DNA of 59,854 bases, taken from assembly GCA_023428135.1 (NCBI GenBank), contig JAEYZG010000063.1, forward strand, positions 1-59,854. The letters run 5' to 3'. Positions within the stretch are counted from its first letter, which is position 1. Each line of letters opens with the position of its first letter. This document shows, in pieces, positions 28,301 through 35,341 of the stretch. A model generated the notes under the pieces. The model searched no databases. It was not told the DNA's origin and was given only the letters and a program-made list of their open reading frames with translations. The DNA is from Bacteroidota bacterium (GTDB taxonomy: Bacteria; Bacteroidota; Bacteroidia; Cytophagales; Cytophagaceae). A program made the translations under genes and the position numbers.

Positions 28301-28677
28301 TGTAAATGATTTGTATTATAGGAGATCCAATTTTGGAATTTTGATTTACTGAATATTAGCAGAAACTTTAATTTTTTTGCTAAAAAGGGTTGAGTCGACA
28401 ACTCCAGAGAACGGAGTTGTGAATGCATATTGCTGCCTAGTTTCAATTTAACTAATCTCAGATTTTATTGGTGAAACCAAATCCGATTCGCAAATCTTAA
28501 AATTGACTCCGGCTTAATGTTTATTTCCTGGATACTATAGGACATTATTTTTTTTTGACAACATTGAAAAATCTCGTTAATCGTTATAATCAAACACTTG
28601 ATTGTAACTTCTAATGAGCTAATTGTTACCGAAATTTTTTTAAATGCATAATCCCGGTTAAAATTTCACGCTTTTAG

Positions 28678-28685
28678 TATTTTTG
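28678..28685 (+). promoter_or_regulatory. -7 box for hemH
   Basis: TATTTTTG fits TAnnTTTG and ends four bases before the ATG at 28690, the same close spacing as glyS on the other side. A -33 TTG is not obvious. Confidence 0.4.
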
Positions 28686-28689
28686 CCGC

Positions 28690-29715
28690 ATGAATAAAGT
28701 AAAGAAAACAGCTGTTTTCCTCATCAACCTGGGAACGCCTGATAGTCCGTCTGTTCCTGATGTCAGAAAATATCTAAGGGAGTTTTTGATGGACAGAAGG
28801 GTAATCGATATTCCTTTTCTTAACCGTTGGTTCCTTATTAATTTTATAATTGCGCCTTTCAGGGCACCTAAATCTGCAAAAGTATATAAAGAGTTATGGA
28901 CAGCCGAAGGGTCTCCTTTGCTGACTTACGGTATTGAGGCTCAAAAACTTCTACAGGGGAAGTTGGGGGAAAATTTTCAGGTTTTTTTCGGTATGAGGTA
29001 TCAGAACCCGTCCCTAGAAAAAACTGTGAAAGAAATGGAGGGTAAAGGCTTTGAAAAAATCGTGATTCTGCCACTTTTCCCTCAGTATGCCAGTGCTTCT
29101 ACAGGCTCTGCTGTTGAAAAAGCGATGGAGTATATCAATAAATGGGAGGTGATTCCGGAAATCAAAATCATTGCTAATTTTCCAAACCATCCATTATTTA
29201 TTAAAGCCTTTGCGGAGATTGGCAGAAAATATATTGAAAAGGACAAGTTCGACCATATCATATTTACCTACCACGGCATTCCGGAAAGGCAGATTAAAAA
29301 ATCTGCAGTTCAGAATTATTGCCAGCTAAACGAAAAATGCTGTTCAAAATACCATTCTAAAAATTACTACTGTTACAGAGCGCAATGCTATGAAACAACC
29401 CGTCATCTGGTGAAAGAACTTGGTCTTGCAGAGGGAACTTATTCAGTAGCTTTCCAGTCAAGACTTGGAAAAACGCCATGGATCAAACCCTATACTGACG
29501 ACCTTATTAAGGAACTGGGAGCAAAGGGCGCAAAAAGAGTATTGGCATTTTCTCCCTCATTTGTTGCAGATTGTCTGGAAACTACTATTGAAGGAGGGGT
29601 TGAATACAGGGATATGTTTAAAGAACATGGCGGAGAGCACTGGCAGTTAGTGGAGAGCCTGAACAACCATCCGATATGGATAGAATGTATGGAAGATCTG
29701 GTAATTAATAATTAA
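28690..29715 (+). CDS. hemH: Ferrochelatase
   Basis: A 341-residue enzyme that inserts Fe2+ into a porphyrin in the last steps of haem synthesis. LINLGTPDSPSVPDVRKYLREFL at the N-terminus, the LPLFPQYASASTGSA loop, the catalytic His in FTYHGIPERQ and the VAFQSRLGKTPWIKPYTD signature are all present. Around residues 212-237 is a Cys-rich insert (CQLNEKCCSKYH...CYRAQCYE), typical of Bacteroidota ferrochelatases; whether it binds metal is unknown. From sequence alone I cannot tell whether it uses protoporphyrin or coproporphyrin. It stands alone with its own promoter and a downstream palindrome. Confidence 0.95.
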   Translation: MNKVKKTAVFLINLGTPDSPSVPDVRKYLREFLMDRRVIDIPFLNRWFLINFIIAPFRAPKSAKVYKELWTAEGSPLLTYGIEAQKLLQGKLGENFQVFFGMRYQNPSLEKTVKEMEGKGFEKIVILPLFPQYASASTGSAVEKAMEYINKWEVIPEIKIIANFPNHPLFIKAFAEIGRKYIEKDKFDHIIFTYHGIPERQIKKSAVQNYCQLNEKCCSKYHSKNYYCYRAQCYETTRHLVKELGLAEGTYSVAFQSRLGKTPWIKPYTDDLIKELGAKGAKRVLAFSPSFVADCLETTIEGGVEYRDMFKEHGGEHWQLVESLNNHPIWIECMEDLVINN

Positions 29716-29729
29716 ATCGGTATCAATCA

Positions 29730-29763
29730 TAACCATGCATAGGATACAGCCTATGCATGGTTA
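29730..29763. terminator. Palindromic hairpin between hemH and rsmI
   Basis: TAACCATGCATAGG (29730-29743) pairs perfectly with CCTATGCATGGTTA (29750-29763) around a six-base loop. It lies 15 bases after the hemH stop and 65 bases past the convergent rsmI stop. It lacks a T-run, so it may end transcription poorly or act as an mRNA 3' stabiliser. Confidence 0.55.
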
Positions 29764-29827
29764 ATCCCTAAATTTAATGTCTTGCGAACTCTGAAACCAA
29801 GAAAATTCAAACTTTTAACTTTCAGCT

Positions 29828-30517
29828 TTATTCATCTTCCCTTCCTGCTACAATCATCACAATTTCTCCTTTCACTGTTTTCTGGGAAAAATGCTCCTTA
29901 ATTTCTTTTAATGTCCCATTGACAGTCTCTTCATATAATTTGGTCAGCTCCCTGGATACAGACGCTTTTCGCTCTGGTCCGAATACCTCTTCAAACTGTT
30001 CCAGGGTTTTCAATAAACGATGGGGAGATTCATAGAAAATCATAGTGCGTTCTTCGGAAATCAGGCTTTGTAGACGGGTATGTCTTCCTTTTTTATGAGG
30101 CAGAAAACCTTCAAAAGTAAACCTGTCTGATGGAAGTCCTGATTTCACTAAGGCAGGTACAAAGGCCGTAGGTCCGGGAAGGCATTCCACATCTATTCCG
30201 TGTTTAAGCGATTCTCTTACCAGTAAAAAACCTGGGTCAGAAATGGAAGGTGTTCCGGCATCAGAAATGAGAGCGACCATCTGACCTTCTTTTATTTTAT
30301 TTACAATACCTTCAACAGCTTTATGCTCATTAAAAATATGATAACTCTGTAATCGGTTGTTGATTTCATAGTGTTTTAATAAGTGACCGCTTGTCCTGGT
30401 ATCTTCTGCAAGGATCATGTCAGCCTCCTTAAGAATTCTTAAGGCTCTCAGAGTGATATCTTCGAGGTTTCCTATCGGGGTGGGCACTAAAATTAATTTT
30501 CCCTCTTTTTCTTCCAT
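29828..30517 (-). CDS. rsmI: 16S rRNA (cytidine-1402-2'-O)-methyltransferase
   Basis: A 229-residue tetrapyrrole-methylase-fold enzyme. It 2'-O-methylates C1402 of 16S rRNA in the ribosomal P site, using S-adenosylmethionine. The N-terminal LILVPTPIGNLEDITLRAL, the AEDTRTSGHLLKHY motif, the ALISDAGTPSISDPGF loop and LPGPTAFVPALVKSGLP are all diagnostic of RsmI. Length is close to the catalytic core of the family (E. coli RsmI is longer at the C-terminus). It starts four bases after the pterin dehydratase stop, so the two are co-transcribed. Confidence 0.95.
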   Translation of the reverse strand: MEEKEGKLILVPTPIGNLEDITLRALRILKEADMILAEDTRTSGHLLKHYEINNRLQSYHIFNEHKAVEGIVNKIKEGQMVALISDAGTPSISDPGFLLVRESLKHGIDVECLPGPTAFVPALVKSGLPSDRFTFEGFLPHKKGRHTRLQSLISEERTMIFYESPHRLLKTLEQFEEVFGPERKASVSRELTKLYEETVNGTLKEIKEHFSQKTVKGEIVMIVAGREDE

Positions 30518-30521
30518 CTAA

Positions 30522-30755
30522 CTAAATAATAAGCCGATCTATAGCTTCGGCAAGTTTTCTGTCTTTTTCGGTAACTTTATTTCCCGCGCTGTGAGTTGTC
30601 AGCTGTATCTGCACTTTATTCCAGGAATTGGACCAGTCCGGATGATGATCCATTTTCTCTGCCAGAAGTGCCACACGAGCCATAAAGGCAAAAGCTTCGG
30701 AAAAATTTTTAAATGTAAAGGTTTGTTCCAGTCTGTTTTCTTTTTCCTGCCACAT
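30522..30755 (-). CDS. phhB: 4a-hydroxytetrahydrobiopterin dehydratase (PCD/DCoH)
   Basis: A 77-residue protein. It dehydrates 4a-hydroxytetrahydrobiopterin, recycling the cofactor of aromatic amino-acid hydroxylases. FKNFSEAFAFMARVALLAEKMDHHPDW contains the active-site His-His-Pro, followed by NKVQIQLTTHSAGNKVTEKD with a third His, the family signature. It is shorter than most members (95-105 residues) because it begins right at the core fold. No phenylalanine or tyrosine hydroxylase gene is in the window, so the pterin partner is elsewhere or the enzyme serves another purpose. It overlaps an operon with rsmI. Confidence 0.92.
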   Translation of the reverse strand: MWQEKENRLEQTFTFKNFSEAFAFMARVALLAEKMDHHPDWSNSWNKVQIQLTTHSAGNKVTEKDRKLAEAIDRLII

Positions 30756-30998
30756 AAAAGATTTTTTTAAGTGAAACGTTAATTTCGGGTCAAACCAATT
30801 CTCAGCTGTGAAGTTAGAAATATTGATTTGAAAAGCAGAGGCGTTATTTAAAATATAACGTTTATCATATGAAGTATTTTGATGTGGTTGAAAATGGGAC
30901 CTTAATTTTAAAAAAATAACAAGTATTTTAACAAAAGGAAATGATCTTTCCTCGATTAATGTTTAATAATCTGAATAATTAAAAGGGACTTAAATATT

Positions 30999-31694
30999 TT
31001 GCCAAACTTTCACGAAATATTATCGGACGGAGGTCCGGTTTATGCAGAAACCAACCTTAGCAACATAATTGCCGAACCCTGGAATGCCCTCTCTTCACTG
31101 GCGTTTCTGGTCCCCGTTGTTATATGGCTTGTAAGAATTCAGGGAAATTACAGAAAGCATGCATTTCTTACATTTTGTCTGCCGCTCCTGTTTTTAGGAG
31201 GTCTTGGAAGTACATTGTATCATGCTTTCAGATCGTCTTCACTTTTGCTTCAATTGGATGTACTTCCGATTGTCTTATTGACGTTTTCTGTCAGTATATA
31301 CTTCTGGTACAGGATTTTAAAATCCTGGTGGAAGATTGTTCTTGCAATGGCTCCGTTTATTCTGGTCCGGTTGTTTGTTTATAAATTTGTAGCACTTTCC
31401 GGCCATGATCTTATCAACCTGAATTATTTTGTTACCGGAGTAATGATATTTTTGCCATGCGTGATTTTGCTGATTAAAACAAAATTTGCAGGTATTAAAG
31501 ATTTAATTTTGTCTTGCATTCTAATGATCCTGGCGCTTTATTTCAGAGGAGCCGATTTCGGAAACTTTACTCTTTTGCCAATGGGTACTCATTGGCTCTG
31601 GCATGTAGCTTCTGCCGCAGGTAGTGGTTTTTTGGGAAAATATCTATATGATCTGAACACCAAACATCTGGAGTCAATAGAAAATAAAATTTGA
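30999..31694 (+). CDS. CREST-superfamily (alkaline ceramidase-like) membrane hydrolase
   Basis: A 231-residue protein with seven hydrophobic segments. It carries the residue set of the CREST superfamily (alkaline ceramidases, PAQR receptors, Per1): a Glu-rich N-terminus with NIIAEPWNALSS (Glu26, Asn29), Ser71 and His75 in GSTLYHAFRSS, Asp87 in QLDVLP, and His198/His202 in GTHWLWHVAS. In human ACER3 the equivalent Ser, His, Asp and HxxxH residues bind catalytic zinc, so an amidase acting on a ceramide-like lipid is plausible. The start is TTG: an in-frame stop lies 27 bases upstream, with no ATG between, and AAGGGA precedes it. Substrate and direction (hydrolysis or synthesis) are inference; it stands upstream of the DUF2167 gene by 155 bases. 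Confidence 0.72.
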   Translation: MPNFHEILSDGGPVYAETNLSNIIAEPWNALSSLAFLVPVVIWLVRIQGNYRKHAFLTFCLPLLFLGGLGSTLYHAFRSSSLLLQLDVLPIVLLTFSVSIYFWYRILKSWWKIVLAMAPFILVRLFVYKFVALSGHDLINLNYFVTGVMIFLPCVILLIKTKFAGIKDLILSCILMILALYFRGADFGNFTLLPMGTHWLWHVASAAGSGFLGKYLYDLNTKHLESIENKI

Positions 31695-31849
31695 CAATAG
31701 AGGCAATTCTGATAGCGAAACCTTATTTTGGTACATCCCTATATTGTAATGAATCTCAGATTTTTTTAATTTCAGAGATTAACTTTTTGCATTTTTTCTT
31801 CTTTGTGCAACATGAATTTTCGTAAATCATTTTTATAAACCAATCTAAT

Positions 31850-32791
31850 ATGAGAAAACTTTACTTTCTATTTTTTATCTGTTTCCTGTTTCCCTTTTTG
31901 ACTTATTCTATTTCTTCGGAGGAAGAGGCGACTGAAGACACGCTTTCTACAATGCTGTATCTTGACAGTCTAGAAAATAGTTTTAAATACCAGACTGGTC
32001 TGGTGAAAATCAAGAATTATGCTACGATAAACGTCCCGGCTGGTTTTAAATTTCTCAATGCAGAACAGAGTATTTACGTCTTACATTCTTTATGGGGTAA
32101 TCCGGAGGATCCTACCATTCTGGGATTACTTTTTCCAGAGGATATGGGCCCATTGCACCCGGATAGCTGGGCAATATCTATAGAATATTCTGAAGAGGGC
32201 CACATAGATGATGATGATGCAGAGGATATTGACTATGATGAGCTTTTGACTGAAATGAAGAAAGACGCGGAAGCTGCAAATCCTGTCCGGATTCAGGAAG
32301 GCTATGAACCTGTTCATTTGATTGGTTGGGCAGCGAAACCTTATTATGATGTAGAAAATAAAAAACTTCATTGGGCAAAAGAAATCCAGTTTGGAGACAG
32401 TGCCATAGGCGCCAATACGCTGAATTACAATATCAGGATATTAGGGAGAAAAGGATATCTTATGCTAAATGCAATTGGGGGTATGTCTCAGCTTGGAGCT
32501 ATTAATAAAGATATCGATAAGGTACTTGCATGTGTTGAATTTTCTGAAGGATATAAATATTCTGATTTTAATCCGGAAATCGATAAAGTGGCAGCATATG
32601 GAATTGGCGGGTTAGTTGCAGGAAAGGTCCTGGCTAAAGTTGGTTTCTTAGGGATCCTCGCAAAGTTTGGTAAGGTAATAATTCTTGGTCTCGGAGCCGC
32701 ACTAACTTTTATCTGGAAGTTTTTTTCAGGAAAAAGGAAAAGTAAAGAGGTGGCTCAAGCTGAAAATAATGAGCAACCTGATTTGTCATAA
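31850..32791 (+). CDS. DUF2167 family membrane protein
   Basis: A 313-residue protein with a signal peptide (residues 3-20), a soluble middle of about 220 residues, and a C-terminal membrane segment near residues 262-290. The DUF2167 signature is strong: IDVPAGYxFL-like NVPAGFKFLNAEQS, GWAxxPYYDxxxKxLHWAKE and the C-terminal DKVAAYGIGGLVAGKVLAKVGFLG. The family is widespread but uncharacterised. An acidic DDDDAEDIDYDE run around residue 122 is unusual. It ends with a short Lys/Arg-rich, then Glu/Gln-rich cytoplasmic tail. A bidirectional terminator follows. Confidence 0.88.
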   Translation: MRKLYFLFFICFLFPFLTYSISSEEEATEDTLSTMLYLDSLENSFKYQTGLVKIKNYATINVPAGFKFLNAEQSIYVLHSLWGNPEDPTILGLLFPEDMGPLHPDSWAISIEYSEEGHIDDDDAEDIDYDELLTEMKKDAEAANPVRIQEGYEPVHLIGWAAKPYYDVENKKLHWAKEIQFGDSAIGANTLNYNIRILGRKGYLMLNAIGGMSQLGAINKDIDKVLACVEFSEGYKYSDFNPEIDKVAAYGIGGLVAGKVLAKVGFLGILAKFGKVIILGLGAALTFIWKFFSGKRKSKEVAQAENNEQPDLS

Positions 32792-32860
32792 GAAAATTAC
32801 TGGTAAATATTGAGAAGTTGTAAGAGAGAGAAGATAGAGTTCCTCTATTTTTAAAGAAGG

Positions 32861-32893
32861 AAAAGGCTGCTTAGTTAAGAGGCAGCCTTTTTT
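32861..32893. terminator. Bidirectional intrinsic terminator
   Basis: AAAAGGCTGC (32861-32870) pairs with GCAGCCTTTT (32882-32891), with an 11-base loop; T-runs exist on the right of the stem in both orientations. It separates the convergent DUF2167 gene and the minus-strand T9SS gene and can serve both. Confidence 0.85.
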
Positions 32894-32912
32894 AGATAAG
32901 CTTTTTGATGGT

Positions 32913-33716
32913 TTATTGTTTTATTACTTTCATTGTTCCCATAGAATTACCTTTTTTCAAAGTAACCATATATAGACCTTCCGGAAGGCTTGAAAAATCT
33001 GCAGCCTGAGTATTTACAGCATTTAATACCTGTACACCTGAAGTATTGTAAACAATAAGTTCTTCAACAGATTCTTTAAGGTTCAGGGAAGATGTAACAA
33101 TGTTGCTTCCAATCATCTGAATCATTTGTTTATCTGATAGTCCAGTAACTTCATAGCTAAGTTCTACATCATCTATAATGAAATAATCTGAGCTGCTTAG
33201 TTCTTGTTCGCCAAATGTGAAAACAACCCCCACACTGTCAGTAGCTTCTTCCCTTTGGTAGATTAATGGTATTTCTACTTTGGTGAATGATTGAGCAGGG
33301 ACAACTATCGATTGTCCATAACCTGTTGCGTCAGTTAGCTCTTCAACATTGAGTGGTTCGCCTTTAGTTATGATAATGCCTGCAGTCAATGGCTTGGTGG
33401 ATTTATACCAAAACGTCAATTTGCTGGGCTTTGATGCGAGAGGACCGGAGTAAAGTAAAGGTGATGAAATAACTTTAAAACCATTGTTATAAGCATATAT
33501 TCTAGCTGCAAATCCGCTGCGTCCCGGAACTGTTCCTAGGAAATAATAACAACTCTTAGGGCTTTGGCAAATACTTGGGGAATCCCAATGCCCAGTCAGA
33601 AAAGCATTTTGATTTTCATTTACCCCCCATGATTCAAAGCCCGGATTGTCAAGTTGTTGAGCCGAAAGATTAAATGCTGTAAAAAGTGAAGCAATAAACA
33701 GTAATTGTTTTTTCAT
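32913..33716 (-). CDS. T9SS type A secreted protein with carbohydrate-binding-like domain
   Basis: A 267-residue secreted protein. The chosen ATG gives the signal peptide MKKQLLFIASLFTAFNLSAQ; the frame stays open for another 71 codons upstream, but that part is hydrophobic low-complexity and unlike a coding N-terminus. The mature part begins LDNPGFESWGVNE and is a beta-sandwich-like region with Trp- and Gly-rich strands (TFWYKSTKPLTAG, DSVGVVFTFGE, DYFIIDDVELSYE), similar to PCMD or other jelly-roll carbohydrate-binding modules. The last 75 residues form a T9SS type A sorting domain: VYNTSGVQVLN, LPEGLYMVTLKKGNS, TMKVIKQ. Role is unknown; binding of a polysaccharide at the cell surface is a guess. 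Confidence 0.8.
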   Translation of the reverse strand: MKKQLLFIASLFTAFNLSAQQLDNPGFESWGVNENQNAFLTGHWDSPSICQSPKSCYYFLGTVPGRSGFAARIYAYNNGFKVISSPLLYSGPLASKPSKLTFWYKSTKPLTAGIIITKGEPLNVEELTDATGYGQSIVVPAQSFTKVEIPLIYQREEATDSVGVVFTFGEQELSSSDYFIIDDVELSYEVTGLSDKQMIQMIGSNIVTSSLNLKESVEELIVYNTSGVQVLNAVNTQAADFSSLPEGLYMVTLKKGNSMGTMKVIKQ

Positions 33717-33988
33717 TGATTTTTGTTTTGGAATAATTAGAATAAAATGTTCTATAGAAAAATGTAATAAACAATATAAAATTTCCGTATTATACTTTAA
33801 ATTCAAGGCTAAGGTTATAAATAGTTGTATTAGTGTTGAAAAAATGCAATATAGGCTACTTCTTATCGTAACATATAATAATAGGTTGAGAAGTTCGGGC
33901 AGCTGCCTCCGGACTATTAGTATCTTCATCCTTTCCGAATTGGATATTTCTTCTTATATTTAAAGATCATTAAAGACTAATAATTGGC

Positions 33989-35341
33989 TTGAAACACATA
34001 CTGGTTATAGATGACGATCCTGTGTTCCGCCTGATGCTGGAAACATTTCTTACCAAGAATAATTTCTTAGTTACTTCTGTGGGGACTTCTTCTGATGCCC
34101 TGAGAACAATAAAAAAAACACTTTTTTCTCTTTGTCTTGTAGATCTTAGATTGCCCGATATCAATGGGCTTGAGCTCCTTAAGGAGATAAAAAATCTGAC
34201 CCCGGATCTACCCTTAATTTTAATGACAAGTTTTGTAGATGTCAGAACAGCTGTAAAAGCAATAAAGTCTGGCGCTTATGAATATATTACAAAACCTGTT
34301 AATACAGATGAACTGATTTTTGCCATTCAGTCAGCCTTAAAATCAGAAAATAAAGTTTCAAAAGAAACTCCTTCTGCTGAAGATACTTCATTTTACCATT
34401 ATGGGAAAAGTAAGTCGTCTCTTGAAACATTAAAAGCAATAGAGCTTGTTGCACCTACAAATCTTTCCGTACTCATTAATGGGGAAAGCGGTACAGGTAA
34501 AGAATTTGCCGCAAGACTGATTCATGCAAGAAGTAAGCGAAATAACAAACCTTTCGTAGCAATTGATTGTGGAGTTTTGTCTGCTGAGCTTGGTCCAAGT
34601 GAATTGTTTGGCCATGTTAAGGGGGCATTCACAGGTGCGGGTTTTGACAAAACAGGCCATTTTGAATTAGCAGATGGCGGATCTATCTTCCTTGATGAAA
34701 TTGGTAATTTATCAATGGAGGTTCAGGTGATGTTGTTGCGTGTAATTCAGGAAAGACAAATAAGAAGGGTAGGAGCAGGGAAGAGCCAGGAGATAGATGT
34801 GCGGATTATAGCTGCTACCAACGATAATCTTAAAGATTCAGTAGCTAGAGGCTTATTCCGTGAGGACCTGTATCACAGATTAAATGAATTTTCCGTTTCA
34901 GTTCCTTCTCTTAGAGAGCGTAAGGAAGATATAGAAGAATTCATCCTTAAATTTATGAAAGATGCCAATAAAGAATTGGGCAAATCTATTGAGGGGTTTT
35001 CAAAGGAAGCAATGGATATTATGGTGAAATATTCATGGCCTGGCAATTTAAGAGAGTTAAAAAATGTAGTGAAGAAAACTGTTTTAATGACGGATTCAGC
35101 TGGCCAATCAGTCGTGTCTCCAGAAATTATTCCTTATGAATTAAGAGTTTCACCGGGCATTTCCTCGGAAAATACCTTCGGAGGATATGATCTGAAAGCT
35201 GCAAGTCTTAAACAGGAGAGGGAGTATATTCTTAGTGTTTTGGAGAAAGTAAAATATAATAAGTCCAGTGCTGCCAGAATATTAAATATAGATCGAAAAA
35301 CGCTTTATAATAAACTTAAGCTTTTTAATATTGAGATTTAA
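33989..35341 (+). CDS. Sigma-54-dependent response regulator (NtrC family)
   Basis: A 450-residue regulator with three parts. The receiver domain (1-120) has the acidic pocket DDD at 8-10, phospho-acceptor Asp52 in VDLRLPDING and Lys102-like TKPV. The AAA+ domain (130-375) has Walker A GESGTGKE, the sigma-54 contact loop GAFTGAG, Walker B GGSIFLDEIG and the R-finger region. The Fis-type helix-turn-helix (405-450) ends YNKSSAARILNIDRKTLYNKLKLFNIEI. It activates RNA polymerase with sigma-54 when phosphorylated. The start is TTG; a stop lies 18 bases upstream and no ATG is available. The gene faces a hybrid kinase gene with overlapping stop codons, which suggests a pair, but targets are unknown. 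Confidence 0.95.
   Translation: MKHILVIDDDPVFRLMLETFLTKNNFLVTSVGTSSDALRTIKKTLFSLCLVDLRLPDINGLELLKEIKNLTPDLPLILMTSFVDVRTAVKAIKSGAYEYITKPVNTDELIFAIQSALKSENKVSKETPSAEDTSFYHYGKSKSSLETLKAIELVAPTNLSVLINGESGTGKEFAARLIHARSKRNNKPFVAIDCGVLSAELGPSELFGHVKGAFTGAGFDKTGHFELADGGSIFLDEIGNLSMEVQVMLLRVIQERQIRRVGAGKSQEIDVRIIAATNDNLKDSVARGLFREDLYHRLNEFSVSVPSLRERKEDIEEFILKFMKDANKELGKSIEGFSKEAMDIMVKYSWPGNLRELKNVVKKTVLMTDSAGQSVVSPEIIPYELRVSPGISSENTFGGYDLKAASLKQEREYILSVLEKVKYNKSSAARILNIDRKTLYNKLKLFNIEI

Larger units (their letters stand above)
28288..28689. other. Divergent promoter region between glyS and hemH
   Basis: No gene was found. The segment holds -7 boxes at both ends and a perfect 8-bp hairpin, ACAACTCC (28398-28405) with GGAGTTGT (28413-28420), of unknown role. 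The remainder is AT-rich. Confidence 0.5.

Noticed and set aside
28288..28446. Longer N-terminus for glycyl-tRNA synthetase
   Set aside because: The extra 53 residues are low-complexity, a -7 promoter box lies inside them and homologues start at 28287.
29323..29402. Cys-rich segment of ferrochelatase as an iron-sulphur site
   Set aside because: The number and spacing of Cys do not match the known C-terminal [2Fe-2S] site of ferrochelatases; a metal site is possible but unsupported.
33717..33929. Longer N-terminus for the small T9SS protein
   Set aside because: The extension is hydrophobic and irregular, and it would bury a textbook signal peptide starting at 33716.
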